Of a DNA stretch of 13,571 bases, positions 1-8,140 are shown piece by piece (position 1 is the first letter of the stretch; each line of letters opens with the position of its first letter). The notes beneath the pieces are model-generated. The model was not told the origin of the DNA. It saw only the letters and a list, made by a program, of their open reading frames with translations, and did not search any database. Made by a program: the position numbers and the translations under genes. This DNA is from Chloroflexi bacterium UBA4736 (GTDB lineage: Bacteria > Chloroflexota > Dormibacteria > Dormibacterales > Dormibacteraceae): positions 1,071-14,641 of the forward strand of contig DHIW01000008.1 in the NCBI GenBank assembly GCA_002404015.1, given 5' to 3'.

Positions 1-217
1 CGAGTTTTCGGCACCCACACGCCGCGGGCGCTCGACCCTGACAGAAACCACACTCCCGCAAGCCATGGCCGGTGGGCCCCGATGCTTGGCCGCCGCCGCG
101 GACCCAGTCCAGGCTGACCGCGTCCCGCAAGCGGTCGAAGAAGCCCTTCGAGGCCCACTCCGGCTTTCCGGTCAAACCACCCGGCTTGCGGAGCCGGATG
201 GTCTCATGGTTGCCCGA
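1..217. other. Flank downstream of the ALDH gene; no confident gene
   Basis: I recognise no gene here. On the minus strand, the frame that follows the ALDH stop codon stays open for about 72 codons to the window edge. It holds a short basic stretch followed by a cysteine-containing tail, but no ATG start and no family motif that I know. A hairpin (176-202) lies close behind the ALDH stop. The segment could be intergenic DNA, a decayed gene end, or the 5' part of a minus-strand gene with a TTG start that continues outside the window. Confidence 0.4.
176..202 (-). terminator. Possible weak hairpin terminator after the ALDH gene
   Basis: An inverted repeat begins 16 bases past the ALDH stop codon on the minus strand. 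The arms are ACCA+CCGGCT (176-179 and 181-186) and AGCCGG+TGGT (192-197 and 199-202), with one C/A mismatch and a 5-base loop. On the minus strand only a short TTT follows it, so as a Rho-independent terminator it would be weak. Its position at the end of a two-gene unit is the main support. Confidence 0.35.
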
Positions 218-1750
218 TCAGCTCTGTGACCAGGCTCCGTCGACGAGGCGCATGATCCTCAGCGGATTGCCCTCCTGCAGCTCCGGCGGAAGCAGCTCTG
301 CGGGGTAGGACTGGTATGCCACCGGGCGGAGGAAGCGCTTGATCGCGGCCGTCCCCACCGAGGTGTGGAGGGGCAGGGTGGTGGCCGGGTAAGGACCTCC
401 ATGCACCATCGCGTGGGTGACCGCCACCCCGGTCGGGTACCCATTCCAGATCAGGCGACCGACCTTCTCCCGCAGTTCTGCCACCAGTCCGGCCAGCCCC
501 AACACCTCCGAGGCCTCGGCATGGAGCGTCGCCGTGAGGTTGCCATGCAGTCCCCTAACCAGCTCCAGCCGCTCCGCGTCTGAAGCGCAGCGCACCACCA
601 CCGCGAAAGGCCCGAAGTGCTCAGAGGCCAGCTCCGGCGTGGTCATGAAGGTCCTGGCATCGGTGCTGAGGACTGTCGCCGGGTACGTGAACCCGGCAGC
701 GCTCGGCGCCGGTCCCCCACCCGCCAGCAGCTCGACCCCCGCCAGCGCCGCTGTCCGCTGCACCTGGGCGGCGAGCGCGTCACGCGTCGCTGCATTGAGC
801 AGGAAGGAAGCCTCAGTCTCCCCGGCCTTGGATCCAACCAGTGCCGCCCAGCGGCGTCCGGTCTCGCTGTCGGGCACGAAGACCAGGCCGGGCTTGGTGC
901 AGAACTGGCCCGTGCCCTGCGTCATCGAGCCGATGAAGCCTTCGGCGATCGCGTCAAAGCGCGCCGCCAGCGCCGCCTCGGTGACCACGAACGGGTTCAC
1001 GGACCCCATCTCCGCGTAGACCGGAATCGGCTCCGCCCGGGCAGCTGCCAGGTTGTACAGCGCACGCCCGCCACGAAGCGAGCCCGTGAACCCGACTGCC
1101 TTGATCCCGGCCGCCGCGACCAGGGCCTCTCCGACCTCGTTGCTGCGGCCATGGACGAGCGCGAAGGTCCCGGGTGGCGCCCCCACCGATTCAATACCGC
1201 GCAGGATCGCCTCGGCGCAGAGCTGGGATGTCTCGGGGTGCGAGGGGTGCCCCTTTACAACCACCGGGCAGCGCGCGGCCAGTGCCGAGGCGGTGTCACC
1301 GCCGGGAACGCTGAAGGCGAGCGGGAAGTTGCTGGCCCCGAAGACCGCGACCGGCCCGAGCGGGAAGAGCAGCCTGCGCAGGTCGGGCCGCGGCGGCGCG
1401 AGATCCGGCCGGGCGTGATCGATCACCGCCTCCAGGACCGATCCCTCCTCACAGACATCGGCGAAGAGGCGGAACTGACCGCTGGCCCTGACCACTTCGC
1501 CGGTCAGTCGAGGAACCCCCAAGCCCGACTCACGATCTGCGACCGGCACGATCGAAGAGCTGGCCGCGTCCAGCTGATCGGCGATCGCACGCAGCATCGC
1601 CGCCACCTGAGCGGGGGTGTACGAACGCAGCACCGCGAAAGCTTCAGTGGCCCGCTCCACCGCCGCCAGGACTTCGGCGGGTGAGGCATCGCTGAAGGTC
1701 GCCGACCCCGGCTTCCCGGTCCGCGGGTCGAAGGAGCTGAAGGAGCTCAC
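218..1750 (-). CDS. Alpha-ketoglutarate semialdehyde (2,5-dioxovalerate) dehydrogenase, NAD(P)+ dependent
   Basis: This cytosolic enzyme oxidises alpha-ketoglutarate semialdehyde to alpha-ketoglutarate, the last step of the oxidative pentose and hexarate routes. The 510-residue protein has the whole ALDH fold: [15 protein letters not shown] around Asn141, cofactor Lys166 ([10 protein letters not shown]), FTGS at 221-224, general base Glu247 in AEMGSVNP, and nucleophile Cys284 in GQFCTKPG. The [10 protein letters not shown] and AEMGSVNP motifs are typical of the KGSA dehydrogenase branch rather than of general ALDHs. The start is GTG at 1750, which overlaps the FAH stop as GTGA; a GAGG lies 8 bases ahead on the minus strand, so the two genes are translationally coupled. 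With a 2-keto-3-deoxy-pentonate dehydratase next door, this assignment is strong. Cofactor preference cannot be read from the sequence. Confidence 0.93.
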   Translation of the reverse strand: MSSFSSFDPRTGKPGSATFSDASPAEVLAAVERATEAFAVLRSYTPAQVAAMLRAIADQLDAASSSIVPVADRESGLGVPRLTGEVVRASGQFRLFADVCEEGSVLEAVIDHARPDLAPPRPDLRRLLFPLGPVAVFGASNFPLAFSVPGGDTASALAARCPVVVKGHPSHPETSQLCAEAILRGIESVGAPPGTFALVHGRSNEVGEALVAAAGIKAVGFTGSLRGGRALYNLAAARAEPIPVYAEMGSVNPFVVTEAALAARFDAIAEGFIGSMTQGTGQFCTKPGLVFVPDSETGRRWAALVGSKAGETEASFLLNAATRDALAAQVQRTAALAGVELLAGGGPAPSAAGFTYPATVLSTDARTFMTTPELASEHFGPFAVVVRCASDAERLELVRGLHGNLTATLHAEASEVLGLAGLVAELREKVGRLIWNGYPTGVAVTHAMVHGGPYPATTLPLHTSVGTAAIKRFLRPVAYQSYPAELLPPELQEGNPLRIMRLVDGAWSQS

Positions 1751-2637
1751 AGGGCGGGCCTCGCGAAGGCGCCCGAATGGGGCACGGACACCACCCGGTT
1801 CACGAGCCGGCCCAGGCCCTCGATCGCTATCGACACCTCGTCCCCGGCCGTGGCGGTGTATGGAGGCGGCGGGACCAACGAGGTGCCGGTGAGAAGCCAG
1901 GCGCCCGTGGGAAGGGGATAGCAGGAGTGGAGAACGGCGGCCAGCTCAGCGGGGCGCCGCACCATTTCCGAGAGCCGCGCCGAGCCCTCGAACACCAGCG
2001 ACCCTCCACGCCGGATCGACATCGAGATCGGGGCTGCGGACACATCAACCGCCCACACCGGCACCGCTGCCGGGCCGATCGAGCAGCTCCGGTCGTACAC
2101 CTTCGCCTGGGGCAGATAGAGGGGGTTCTCACCCTCGATCGAGCGCGAGCTCATGTCGTTGCCACAACTGAAGGCGACCGGCTCGCCGCGGCTGTTCGTC
2201 AGCAGCGCCAGCTCCGGCTCGGGCACATCCCAGGAGGAGTCCGGTCGCACGCCAACCTCTCCGCCCGAGGCGACCACCCGCCAGCCCGCCGCCTTGAAGA
2301 ACAGCTCCGGCCGTTCGGCCGCATAGACCCGGGCGTAGACGTCGGAGTCGCCCGACTCCTCCATCCGCGCCTCCCGGCTCCGCAGGTAGGTGACCCCCGA
2401 GGCCCACACCTCCTGCGACTCGGCAGGGGCCAGCAGCTCGCACTCGGCAGGATCGAGTTCGGCGACGCCTGATTCGAGGGCGACGCGCAGTTCCTCCAGC
2501 GGCAGCGTCAGCAGGGCGTCGAGGCTCTGACCGACCTCCAGCAGTCGACCCTCGTACCAGAAGGCGAGCTTGGCGCGCCCAGCCTGGCCGAGGCGGACCA
2601 GCGCAGTCGCCGGCAGGGGATCCAGGTCGAGTGGCAT
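1747..2637 (-). CDS. FAH-family 2-keto-3-deoxy-pentonate (arabinonate type) dehydratase
   Basis: The predicted reaction is dehydration of 2-keto-3-deoxy-arabinonate or -xylonate to alpha-ketoglutarate semialdehyde, which the next gene's product oxidises. The protein is 296 residues from ATG 2637, the usual size for this family. It carries [16 protein letters not shown] near residues 76-91, metal ligands Glu140 and Glu142 (DVPEPELAL) and Asp161 (GNDMSSRS), then [20 protein letters not shown]. These fit the sugar-acid dehydratase branch of the fumarylacetoacetate hydrolase fold, as in archaeal KdaD-type enzymes. A longer frame from TTG 2763 would add 42 arginine- and glycine-rich residues with no family counterpart. 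I prefer ATG 2637, which has a TATTTT box immediately upstream and no Shine-Dalgarno, suggesting a leaderless mRNA. Whether the substrate is L- or D-arabinonate- or xylonate-derived is inferred from context. Confidence 0.85.
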   Translation of the reverse strand: MPLDLDPLPATALVRLGQAGRAKLAFWYEGRLLEVGQSLDALLTLPLEELRVALESGVAELDPAECELLAPAESQEVWASGVTYLRSREARMEESGDSDVYARVYAAERPELFFKAAGWRVVASGGEVGVRPDSSWDVPEPELALLTNSRGEPVAFSCGNDMSSRSIEGENPLYLPQAKVYDRSCSIGPAAVPVWAVDVSAAPISMSIRRGGSLVFEGSARLSEMVRRPAELAAVLHSCYPLPTGAWLLTGTSLVPPPPYTATAGDEVSIAIEGLGRLVNRVVSVPHSGAFARPAL

Positions 2638-2643
2638 CGCATA

Positions 2644-2649
2644 AAAATA
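2644..2649 (-). promoter_or_regulatory. Candidate -10 box for leaderless FAH-ALDH transcript
   Basis: On the minus strand TATTTT occupies positions -12 to -7 relative to the A of the FAH ATG (2637) taken as +1. That is the spacing expected of a -10 element driving a transcript that starts at the start codon. It sits in a 9-base pure A/T run within very GC-rich DNA, and no Shine-Dalgarno precedes the ATG. No convincing -35 hexamer lies 17 bases further upstream. Confidence 0.45.
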
Positions 2650-2776
2650 CCGCAGCGGCTGGCGGCCGGCCCGCTCTTGGAGGATGTCGTCGCCAAGGCT
2701 GAGGGGGGCTTGAGTTCGCCCGCGTCCGCCCGCACGCGACCGCACGATGGGGTCCCAGCTCAACCGATCGAGCCCC

Positions 2777-2805
2777 TTGACGACGCCGTCCCGGGGAGTT
2801 ACTTT
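2777..2805 (+). promoter_or_regulatory. Promoter of the nine-gene arabinose operon
   Basis: A -35 hexamer TTGACG (2777-2782, five of six consensus bases) is followed by exactly 17 bases and a -10-like TACTTT (2800-2805, keeping the important T, A and final T). Transcription would start near 2811-2813, leaving a leader of only about 7-9 bases before the GTG at 2820. The -10 element lies inside the left arm of the palindrome at 2797-2817, so a bound repressor would block polymerase. Confidence 0.6.
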
Positions 2806-2817
2806 CCGAAAGTAACT
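2797..2817. promoter_or_regulatory. Perfect palindromic operator, probably for the ROK regulator
   Basis: The arms AGTTACTTTC (2797-2806) and GAAAGTAACT (2808-2817) are exact reverse complements around one central C. The site is AT-rich against GC-rich surroundings. It overlaps the -10 box and the predicted transcription start, and ends three bases before the GH51 start codon. Its size and symmetry suit a dimeric winged-helix repressor, and a ROK-family regulator is encoded two genes' worth downstream as the second gene of the unit. I saw no second full copy in the window. Confidence 0.75.
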
Positions 2818-2819
2818 AA

Positions 2820-4340
2820 GTGCGAGCAGACCTCAGAATTGACCCCAACCGCCGGCTCGGACCCGTCCCCAGGCGCCTGTTCGGCCACCTCCTGGCCCGA
2901 AGGATGGGCGTGGCCGAGGAGGGCCTTCATGACCCGGTGCACCCAACCGCCGACGCTCACGGCGTGAGGCAGGACATCGAAGGCCTCATCCGAGGCCTGG
3001 AACCGTCGGTCTTCCGCTGGCCCGGCGGCTGCACCGGAACCAGCTACCACTGGCTGGACGGCGTCGGCCCAACCGCCGAACGCCCCAGAAACATCGACCT
3101 CCACTTCGGCTGGGAGACCGGCTACCGCTTCGGGACCGACGAATTCCTCGCCTGGTGCCGGCGGATGGGAGCTGAGCCGCTGATGAATTGGAACATGGGC
3201 ACCGGCACCCTCGAGGAGGCCATGGCCTGGCTCGAGTACTGCAACCGCAACGACGGCACCCAATATGCCCAGTTGAGAAAGAAGAACGGCCACCAAGAGC
3301 CCTATGGCGTGAAGCTCTGGCAGCTCGGCAACGAGACCTATGGCCAATGGGAGATTGGCCACACCAGCGCCGCGAACTATGCAGAGATCGCCAGCGAATG
3401 GGCGAAGACGGCCAGAAAGATCGACCAGCAGATCGAGATCGTCGCCCTGGCGGGCGCCCTCACCCACTCCCTCGACTGGGCCGCGACCGTCATCCCAATC
3501 GTCGCCCCCCACGTCGACTTCATGACCTTCCACGCCTTCTGGCGCAAGACTGTCGGCAGCCGCGGCATGCCCCCGGCCAACGACCCCAACCTGAAGGGCG
3601 ACGAATGGTATTTCGTCCTCGCCGGCCCCCACCTCGCCGAGGCCTACATCCACTCCCTGAAGGGCCTCATCGACACCGCCAGGCGAGAGGTCCCCGGCGC
3701 CCGGCCCATGAAGGTCGCGATCACGGAGTGGAACACCGCCGACTTCGCCGTCCACATGGCCGACAACCCAAGCCTCGCCACCTTCCAGCCCTACTACGAC
3801 CTTCGCGATGCCCTCGCCAACGCCGGCTTCCTGAACATCCTCCTCCGCAACTCCGACACCGTCACGCTCGCCACCAGCGCCCAGGCCTTCAACGTTCGCG
3901 GCCACGTGATGGCCAACGACAAGGGCGTCTGGCGTGAGCCGATCTACTGGCCGCTCCAGATGATCGCCGCCAAGATGGGGCCGATCGTCCTCGACACCTA
4001 CAGCGACTCCCCCGGCTTCACGGCCCCCGAGTACCGGCTCGAGGGCCTGCAGGTTCTTGACGCCGCCGCCACCCTCGATCCGAAGACCAGGCGCGTGGCG
4101 CTCAGCCTTGTCAACCGCAGCCGGACCGAGCCCCTGGAAGTGAAGCTCCACCTGGCCGGAGCAACCGTCGACGCCGAGGCCAGCCAGACCCTCCTGCACC
4201 ACGATGACCCTATGGCCATGAACGGGCCCGACCAGCCCGACAACGTGAGCCCGAGGACCACCCCACTGACGCTCAGGGACAACACCATTGAGCTACCCCC
4301 CCACTCCCACGCCGTGGTCGAGCTCCAGCTTGGTAGCTGA
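2820..4340 (+). CDS. GH51 alpha-L-arabinofuranosidase, intracellular
   Basis: The enzyme releases terminal alpha-L-arabinofuranosyl residues from arabino-oligosaccharides. It has 506 residues, the normal family length, and no signal peptide, so it should act in the cytosol on imported fragments. Visible landmarks are [13 protein letters not shown] near residues 18-30 (the family's early FGHFLEH-like segment), FRWPGGC (65-71), acid/base Glu172 in [24 protein letters not shown] (232-240), and nucleophile Glu303 in VAITEWN. GTG 2820 is forced: an in-frame TAA (2817-2819) directly precedes it, and the next ATG would remove the FGH segment. The Shine-Dalgarno is weak (GAAAG at 2808-2812) because the site lies within the operator palindrome. 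It is the first gene of the plus-strand unit. Some GH51 members cut other substrates, but the pentose-oxidation neighbours favour arabinose. Confidence 0.9.
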   Translation: MRADLRIDPNRRLGPVPRRLFGHLLARRMGVAEEGLHDPVHPTADAHGVRQDIEGLIRGLEPSVFRWPGGCTGTSYHWLDGVGPTAERPRNIDLHFGWETGYRFGTDEFLAWCRRMGAEPLMNWNMGTGTLEEAMAWLEYCNRNDGTQYAQLRKKNGHQEPYGVKLWQLGNETYGQWEIGHTSAANYAEIASEWAKTARKIDQQIEIVALAGALTHSLDWAATVIPIVAPHVDFMTFHAFWRKTVGSRGMPPANDPNLKGDEWYFVLAGPHLAEAYIHSLKGLIDTARREVPGARPMKVAITEWNTADFAVHMADNPSLATFQPYYDLRDALANAGFLNILLRNSDTVTLATSAQAFNVRGHVMANDKGVWREPIYWPLQMIAAKMGPIVLDTYSDSPGFTAPEYRLEGLQVLDAAATLDPKTRRVALSLVNRSRTEPLEVKLHLAGATVDAEASQTLLHHDDPMAMNGPDQPDNVSPRTTPLTLRDNTIELPPHSHAVVELQLGS

Positions 4341-5514
4341 ACTCCCTTCGCGGCTCCACCCGGCCGGCCGCCGCCAGCCCGCGATCAGGCACGGCAACGC
4401 CTCCGCCGTCCTCCGAGCCGTCCTCTCCCTGGGCCCGGCAGCAAGGTCTGAGATCGCCGCCGCGACCGGCCTGTCCCAGGTCAGCGTCGGCCGCCAGGCC
4501 GCCGACCTGATCGCGGCCGGCCTACTGAGAGAGCAGGCCCCAGTCCCCAGCTCCGATCTCGGCAGACCACGGGTCCCCCTCGAGATCGACCTCAACACGC
4601 ATCGTGTCGCGGGCATCCACATCGGCCTCCGCCGCACCAGCCTCGGGGTCACCGACCTCCGCGGCAACCTCCTCCAGCGCATCGAGCTGAATCACCATTC
4701 CACCGACCCGGCCGAGATCGTGGAGCAGGCAGCGCAGGCGATCGAAAGGCTGCAGAGGAGACCGCTCGGGCTTGGGGTCGCGGTCGGCGGCTGGGTCCGC
4801 TCCGAGACAGGCACCGTGGTCGAGAACGACGCCCTCGGCTGGCGCGACGTACCGCTCGGCACTGCCCTCCGCCAGCGCCTTCAGATCCCGACCTGGGTCG
4901 AATCCAACGTCAGGGCGATGGCCCTGGCCGAGAGCTGGCTCGGCGGCGGCGAGGCGGCTGCCAGCCTCGCCTACGTCTTCGTCGGCAACGTGATCGGAGC
5001 CGGCCTGGTTATCGGCCGCGCCCTCCACCGCGGCCCCCAGGGAGCGGCCGGGGCCCTCGCCCACATCCCCCTCAGCGACCGCAGCGTCACCTGCCAGTGC
5101 GGGAGGGAGGGCTGCTTCCAGGCGCTGGCGAGCGACTCGGCCCTCGTCGCCAGAGCAGAGGACCAGAAGCTGAGCACCGGGGGCGACCTCAGTCACCTCA
5201 TCGCCCTGGCCAGGGCCGGCAACCAGGCTGCAGACGCCCTCCTCCGCACCCGCGCCCGCCACATTGGCGAGGGCATCGCCTTGCTGGTCGACCTTCTCGA
5301 CCCCGAACTGGTGGTGCTCTCGGGCAGCGGCACCCTGGACGCTCCTGAGTACCTGGACGAGATCAGGAGGGAGGCCGCAGCCCGCGCCCACACCGACTTT
5401 GATCCGAGCAACCTGATCGTCCCCACCCGCTTTGGCGCCGACGCGGTGGTGGTCGGCCCCTGCGGCCTGGTCCTCGACGCGATCTACCAGCGCCCTATCG
5501 AGACGTTGGTATGA
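4288..5514 (+). CDS. ROK-family transcriptional regulator (sugar-responsive repressor)
   Basis: A winged helix-turn-helix near residues 40-82 (RSEIAAATGLSQVSVGRQAADLI lies here) is followed by a ROK sugar-binding domain. The zinc motif CQCGREGC is at 269-276, with probable partner His259. The kinase-type active site looks broken: the catalytic Asp of the usual END motif is Asn207 (ESNVRAMALAE), and the sugar-binding Glu of GExGH is Ala256 (GALAHI). This points to a regulator rather than a sugar kinase. The start is probably TTG 4288, with AGGGA 8 bases upstream; it overlaps the GH51 end by 53 bases. TTG 4330 is a weaker alternative. The likely target is the palindrome at 2797-2817, giving autoregulation, with a pentose or oligosaccharide as inducer (inferred). 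The stop overlaps the next ATG as ATGA. Confidence 0.88.
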   Translation: MSYPPTPTPWSSSSLVAELPSRLHPAGRRQPAIRHGNASAVLRAVLSLGPAARSEIAAATGLSQVSVGRQAADLIAAGLLREQAPVPSSDLGRPRVPLEIDLNTHRVAGIHIGLRRTSLGVTDLRGNLLQRIELNHHSTDPAEIVEQAAQAIERLQRRPLGLGVAVGGWVRSETGTVVENDALGWRDVPLGTALRQRLQIPTWVESNVRAMALAESWLGGGEAAASLAYVFVGNVIGAGLVIGRALHRGPQGAAGALAHIPLSDRSVTCQCGREGCFQALASDSALVARAEDQKLSTGGDLSHLIALARAGNQAADALLRTRARHIGEGIALLVDLLDPELVVLSGSGTLDAPEYLDEIRREAAARAHTDFDPSNLIVPTRFGADAVVVGPCGLVLDAIYQRPIETLV

Positions 5515-6572
5515 GCTCCCGCATCACCAGGCTCGAGAGCGCCAGTGTGAGGGTCTCCGACCACACCACCTGGACCCTGCTGAGGCTCACCGACGATGCG
5601 GGCAGAACCGGGCTCGGCGAGTGCTCCGACGGCGCCCCGCCGGCTGAGCTCGAGCGACTCCTGGTCAACGCCTGGCAACAGCTCGCCGGCACCGAACCCG
5701 ATGACAAGCCGGCTCAACGGCCGGAGGGTCTGGCAGCCACCACAATCAGCGGCGCGATCGAGGTCGCCTGCCTGGACCTGATCGGCAAGCGCGAGGGCCA
5801 GCCGATCTGGAAGCTGCTGGGCGGCAGCGACCCGGGGCCGATCCCCATCTACGCCAACATCAACCGCGCCCCTGGCCCCAGGACCCCGAAGCGCTTCGCG
5901 GAAACCGCCAGTCGCGCAATCGAGGACGGTTTCAGGGCGGTCAAGTGCGCCCCCTTCGACCACCCCGAGGACGAGGGCCTGAGAATCGTCGAGGCGATCC
6001 GGGCAGCGATCGGCCGGGGCCCCCAGCTGATGGTGGACCTTCACCACCGCCTCGACCCGGACCGCCTCGACCAGCTCCTGCCGGACCTGGAGCGCCTGGA
6101 CCTGGCCTGGCTCGAGGATGCAGTAGGCCTCGATCAACCCGAGCAGCTGCGGCAGCTCTCGGGCAGAACCAGCATTCAGATGGCGGGCGGCGAGATGTGC
6201 AGCGACCCGGTCGAGCTGGAGCCGTCGCTCGGCAGGGGCGGGCTGCACGTGGTCCTTCCGGACGTGAAGCACGCCGGCGGCCTCCGCCAGGCGCAGCGCC
6301 TCGCCGCGCTCGCCGCCGCCCACGGCGCCAGCGTCTCCCCCCACAACCCGACCAGCCCGGTCGGTACCGCCGCCAGCCTCCATCTGGCCGGCCTGGTGCC
6401 GAACCTGCTGAACCTCGAGTTCGCCTATGGCGAGACCGAATGGAGGCCCAGAACGACCGTCCCAACCGAAGAACCCAGGGCGGGCACCCTGAGGGTGCCC
6501 ACTGGTCCCGGCCTTGGCATCACGACAAACGAAGACCTGATCCATTTCCAAGCGATAGGAGGGAAGCGATGA
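5511..6572 (+). CDS. Enolase-superfamily sugar-acid dehydratase (probable pentonate dehydratase)
   Basis: A member of the mandelate racemase/muconate lactonizing group, 353 residues. It has an N-terminal capping domain and then the barrel with metal ligands Asp176 (VDLHHR), Glu202 (WLEDAV) and Glu228 (GGEMC). Asp251 (PDVKHAGG) and His278 (SPHNPTSP) form the Asp-His dyad expected of acid-sugar dehydratases, and His178 in the D-x-H motif resembles the galactonate dehydratase arrangement. The KxK catalytic motif is reduced to Lys145-Cys-Ala, so the second lysine is missing, which again fits the His-dependent dehydratases. By context it should convert L-arabinonate (or xylonate) to the 2-keto-3-deoxy acid used by the FAH enzyme. 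The exact acid cannot be read from sequence. ATG 5511 overlaps the ROK stop, and its TGA overlaps the next ATG. Confidence 0.85.
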   Translation: MSSRITRLESASVRVSDHTTWTLLRLTDDAGRTGLGECSDGAPPAELERLLVNAWQQLAGTEPDDKPAQRPEGLAATTISGAIEVACLDLIGKREGQPIWKLLGGSDPGPIPIYANINRAPGPRTPKRFAETASRAIEDGFRAVKCAPFDHPEDEGLRIVEAIRAAIGRGPQLMVDLHHRLDPDRLDQLLPDLERLDLAWLEDAVGLDQPEQLRQLSGRTSIQMAGGEMCSDPVELEPSLGRGGLHVVLPDVKHAGGLRQAQRLAALAAAHGASVSPHNPTSPVGTAASLHLAGLVPNLLNLEFAYGETEWRPRTTVPTEEPRAGTLRVPTGPGLGITTNEDLIHFQAIGGKR

Positions 6573-8140
6573 CCATTGAGGAACTGATCCAGCACCGGAT
6601 GAGCCGCCGGGCGATGATCCAGACCGGCGCCGCCGGCGCCATCTTCCTTCTCAGCGGCTGCTCGAGCGCAGCCCAGCCCTCCAACGGGGGCAGTTCGAGC
6701 GGCGGCCCCAAGAAGGGCGGCACCCTCCACATGGCCCAGGTGCCGGACATCATCCCCAGCGGCCTTTTCGGCCAGAACTTTCCCAACGGCGCCGTCGGCC
6801 GCCTTGTCTTCAACACCCTGACCGAGTACGACCACAAGACGCTGAAGCCCAACCCCAGCCTCGCCACCAGCTGGCAGCTTAGCGGCGACGGCACCAGCCT
6901 CAGCATGGAGCTCCGCAAGGACGTTAAGTTCCACAGTGGGCGGTCCTTCACCGCCGACGACGTCATCTTCTCGATCCAGAACATTCAGGACCCCAAGCGA
7001 GCCTCCCAGCTCCGCTCGACCGCCGCCAGCATCAGCGACGTGAGTGGCAGCGGCAGCAGCGTCAAGCTCCGCCTCAGCCACGCCACCAGCAACCTCTTCG
7101 ACCTCTTCGAGATCATGTTCATCGTCGACAAGGAGACCCTTCCCGACATGCTGAGCGGGAAGAACCTCAACGGGACCGGCCCCTTCACCTGGAAGCAGTG
7201 GAACCCGGGCGAGTCCGTGATCCTGGCGCGCAACCCCAACTACTGGAAGCCGGGCCGTCCCTACCTCGACGGCGTCGAGCTCCGGGTCATCCCCCAGGCC
7301 CAGTCGCTCCTCGCCAGCCTCCAGGCGCAGCAGACCGAGCTCGCCCTCGGCCTGGCGCCCAAGGACTTCGTGGCCCTGAAGAGCAACACCACCTTCACCA
7401 CCTCCCTCGGCGACACGGGCGACAACGCCTACTACGTCGGCTGCAACCTCAAGGTGCCCCCCTTCGACAAGAAGGAGGTGCGGCAGGCGGTCGCCTACGC
7501 TGTCGACAAGGAGCGAATCCTGAAGGAGGTCTTCAGTGGCGTCGGCTACACCACCTCCATCCCCTGGCCGAAGGCATCGCCCGCCTACAACGACGCCGCC
7601 GCCAGCCATTACTCCTACAACCCCGACAAGGCCAAGCAGATCCTGCAGGCGGCGGGACTCAGCAACATCCAGGCCGAGCTGGCCTTCAACTCCGGCAGCC
7701 CGCCGCTGAGCCCGATGGCCCAGATCGTTCAGTTCAACCTCCAGCAGATCGGGATCACAACCAAGGCCGTCTCCTATGACGCGGCCCAGTTCATCCAGCG
7801 CCTGCAGGCGGGGACGCTCCCGGGCCTCTGGGTCAACGTCCACGGCTTCAGCCAGCTCCACCCCGCCACCCTGATCGTCAGCGCGTTCCCCTTCAACGCG
7901 GCCAAGAATGCATCCAACCTGGTAGACCCGGTCTACCAGGACCTCGCCAACCAGGCCTTCACGGCCTCCGACAGCAACGCTCAGTCCGTCTACCAGAAGG
8001 TCACGGCTTACCTGCTCGACCAGGAGTTCGTCATCGACAGCGTGATCACGCCGGGCACCTACGTCAGCGTCAACCGCCTGAAGGGCCTGGCCTACAACAT
8101 GTTCGACTACCTCGACTTCGACGAGGCCTACCTGGCCTGA
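6569..8140 (+). CDS. ABC transporter substrate-binding lipoprotein, family 5 (Dpp/Opp type)
   Basis: This extracytoplasmic protein delivers the ligand to the two permeases that follow. It has 523 residues from ATG 6569, chosen for the AGGAGG (6557-6562) six bases ahead and the ATGA overlap with the previous gene; the frame is open further upstream but antisense-like in composition. The signal has a twin arginine (SRR, 12-14), a short hydrophobic stretch and lipobox LSGC with Cys31 as the lipid anchor, followed by a Ser/Gly linker. The mature part reads as a family 5 binding protein: GGTLHMAQ, the NTLTEYD region, DVKFHSGRSFTADDVIFSI, and GTGPFTWKQWNPGESVILARNPNYW. Many family members bind peptides, but several bacterial and archaeal ones bind oligosaccharides. 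The GH51 neighbour makes an arabino-oligosaccharide ligand likely here (inferred). Confidence 0.92.
   Translation: MTIEELIQHRMSRRAMIQTGAAGAIFLLSGCSSAAQPSNGGSSSGGPKKGGTLHMAQVPDIIPSGLFGQNFPNGAVGRLVFNTLTEYDHKTLKPNPSLATSWQLSGDGTSLSMELRKDVKFHSGRSFTADDVIFSIQNIQDPKRASQLRSTAASISDVSGSGSSVKLRLSHATSNLFDLFEIMFIVDKETLPDMLSGKNLNGTGPFTWKQWNPGESVILARNPNYWKPGRPYLDGVELRVIPQAQSLLASLQAQQTELALGLAPKDFVALKSNTTFTTSLGDTGDNAYYVGCNLKVPPFDKKEVRQAVAYAVDKERILKEVFSGVGYTTSIPWPKASPAYNDAAASHYSYNPDKAKQILQAAGLSNIQAELAFNSGSPPLSPMAQIVQFNLQQIGITTKAVSYDAAQFIQRLQAGTLPGLWVNVHGFSQLHPATLIVSAFPFNAAKNASNLVDPVYQDLANQAFTASDSNAQSVYQKVTAYLLDQEFVIDSVITPGTYVSVNRLKGLAYNMFDYLDFDEAYLA

Noticed and set aside
2250..2275. GAGAGGTTGG on the minus strand inside the FAH gene, resembling the repeat core
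   Set aside because: It encodes [10 protein letters not shown], a normal part of the family just before the metal-binding glutamates, so the similarity is probably chance.
2638..2763. N-terminal extension of the FAH protein from TTG 2763
   Set aside because: The 42 residues are arginine- and glycine-rich with no family counterpart; ATG 2637 gives the normal length and has a well-placed -10-like box.
2764..2775. AACCGATCG shared with the repeat copy at 13420
   Set aside because: Only about nine bases match and the flanks do not align; this is too short to call a repeat in GC-rich DNA.
2799..4202. Long minus-strand open frame (467 codons) opposite GH51
   Set aside because: Its product is Gly/Val/Glu-rich shadow sequence with no family motif, and the plus strand encodes a complete GH51 enzyme with both catalytic glutamates.
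4288..5514. Annotation of the ROK protein as a sugar kinase
   Set aside because: It has an N-terminal helix-turn-helix, and the catalytic Asp is replaced by Asn.
5945..6568. Upstream extension of the binding-protein frame
   Set aside because: It overlaps the enolase-superfamily gene, is Arg/Pro-rich, and would bury the signal peptide. ATG 6569 has a strong AGGAGG and a lipoprotein signal.
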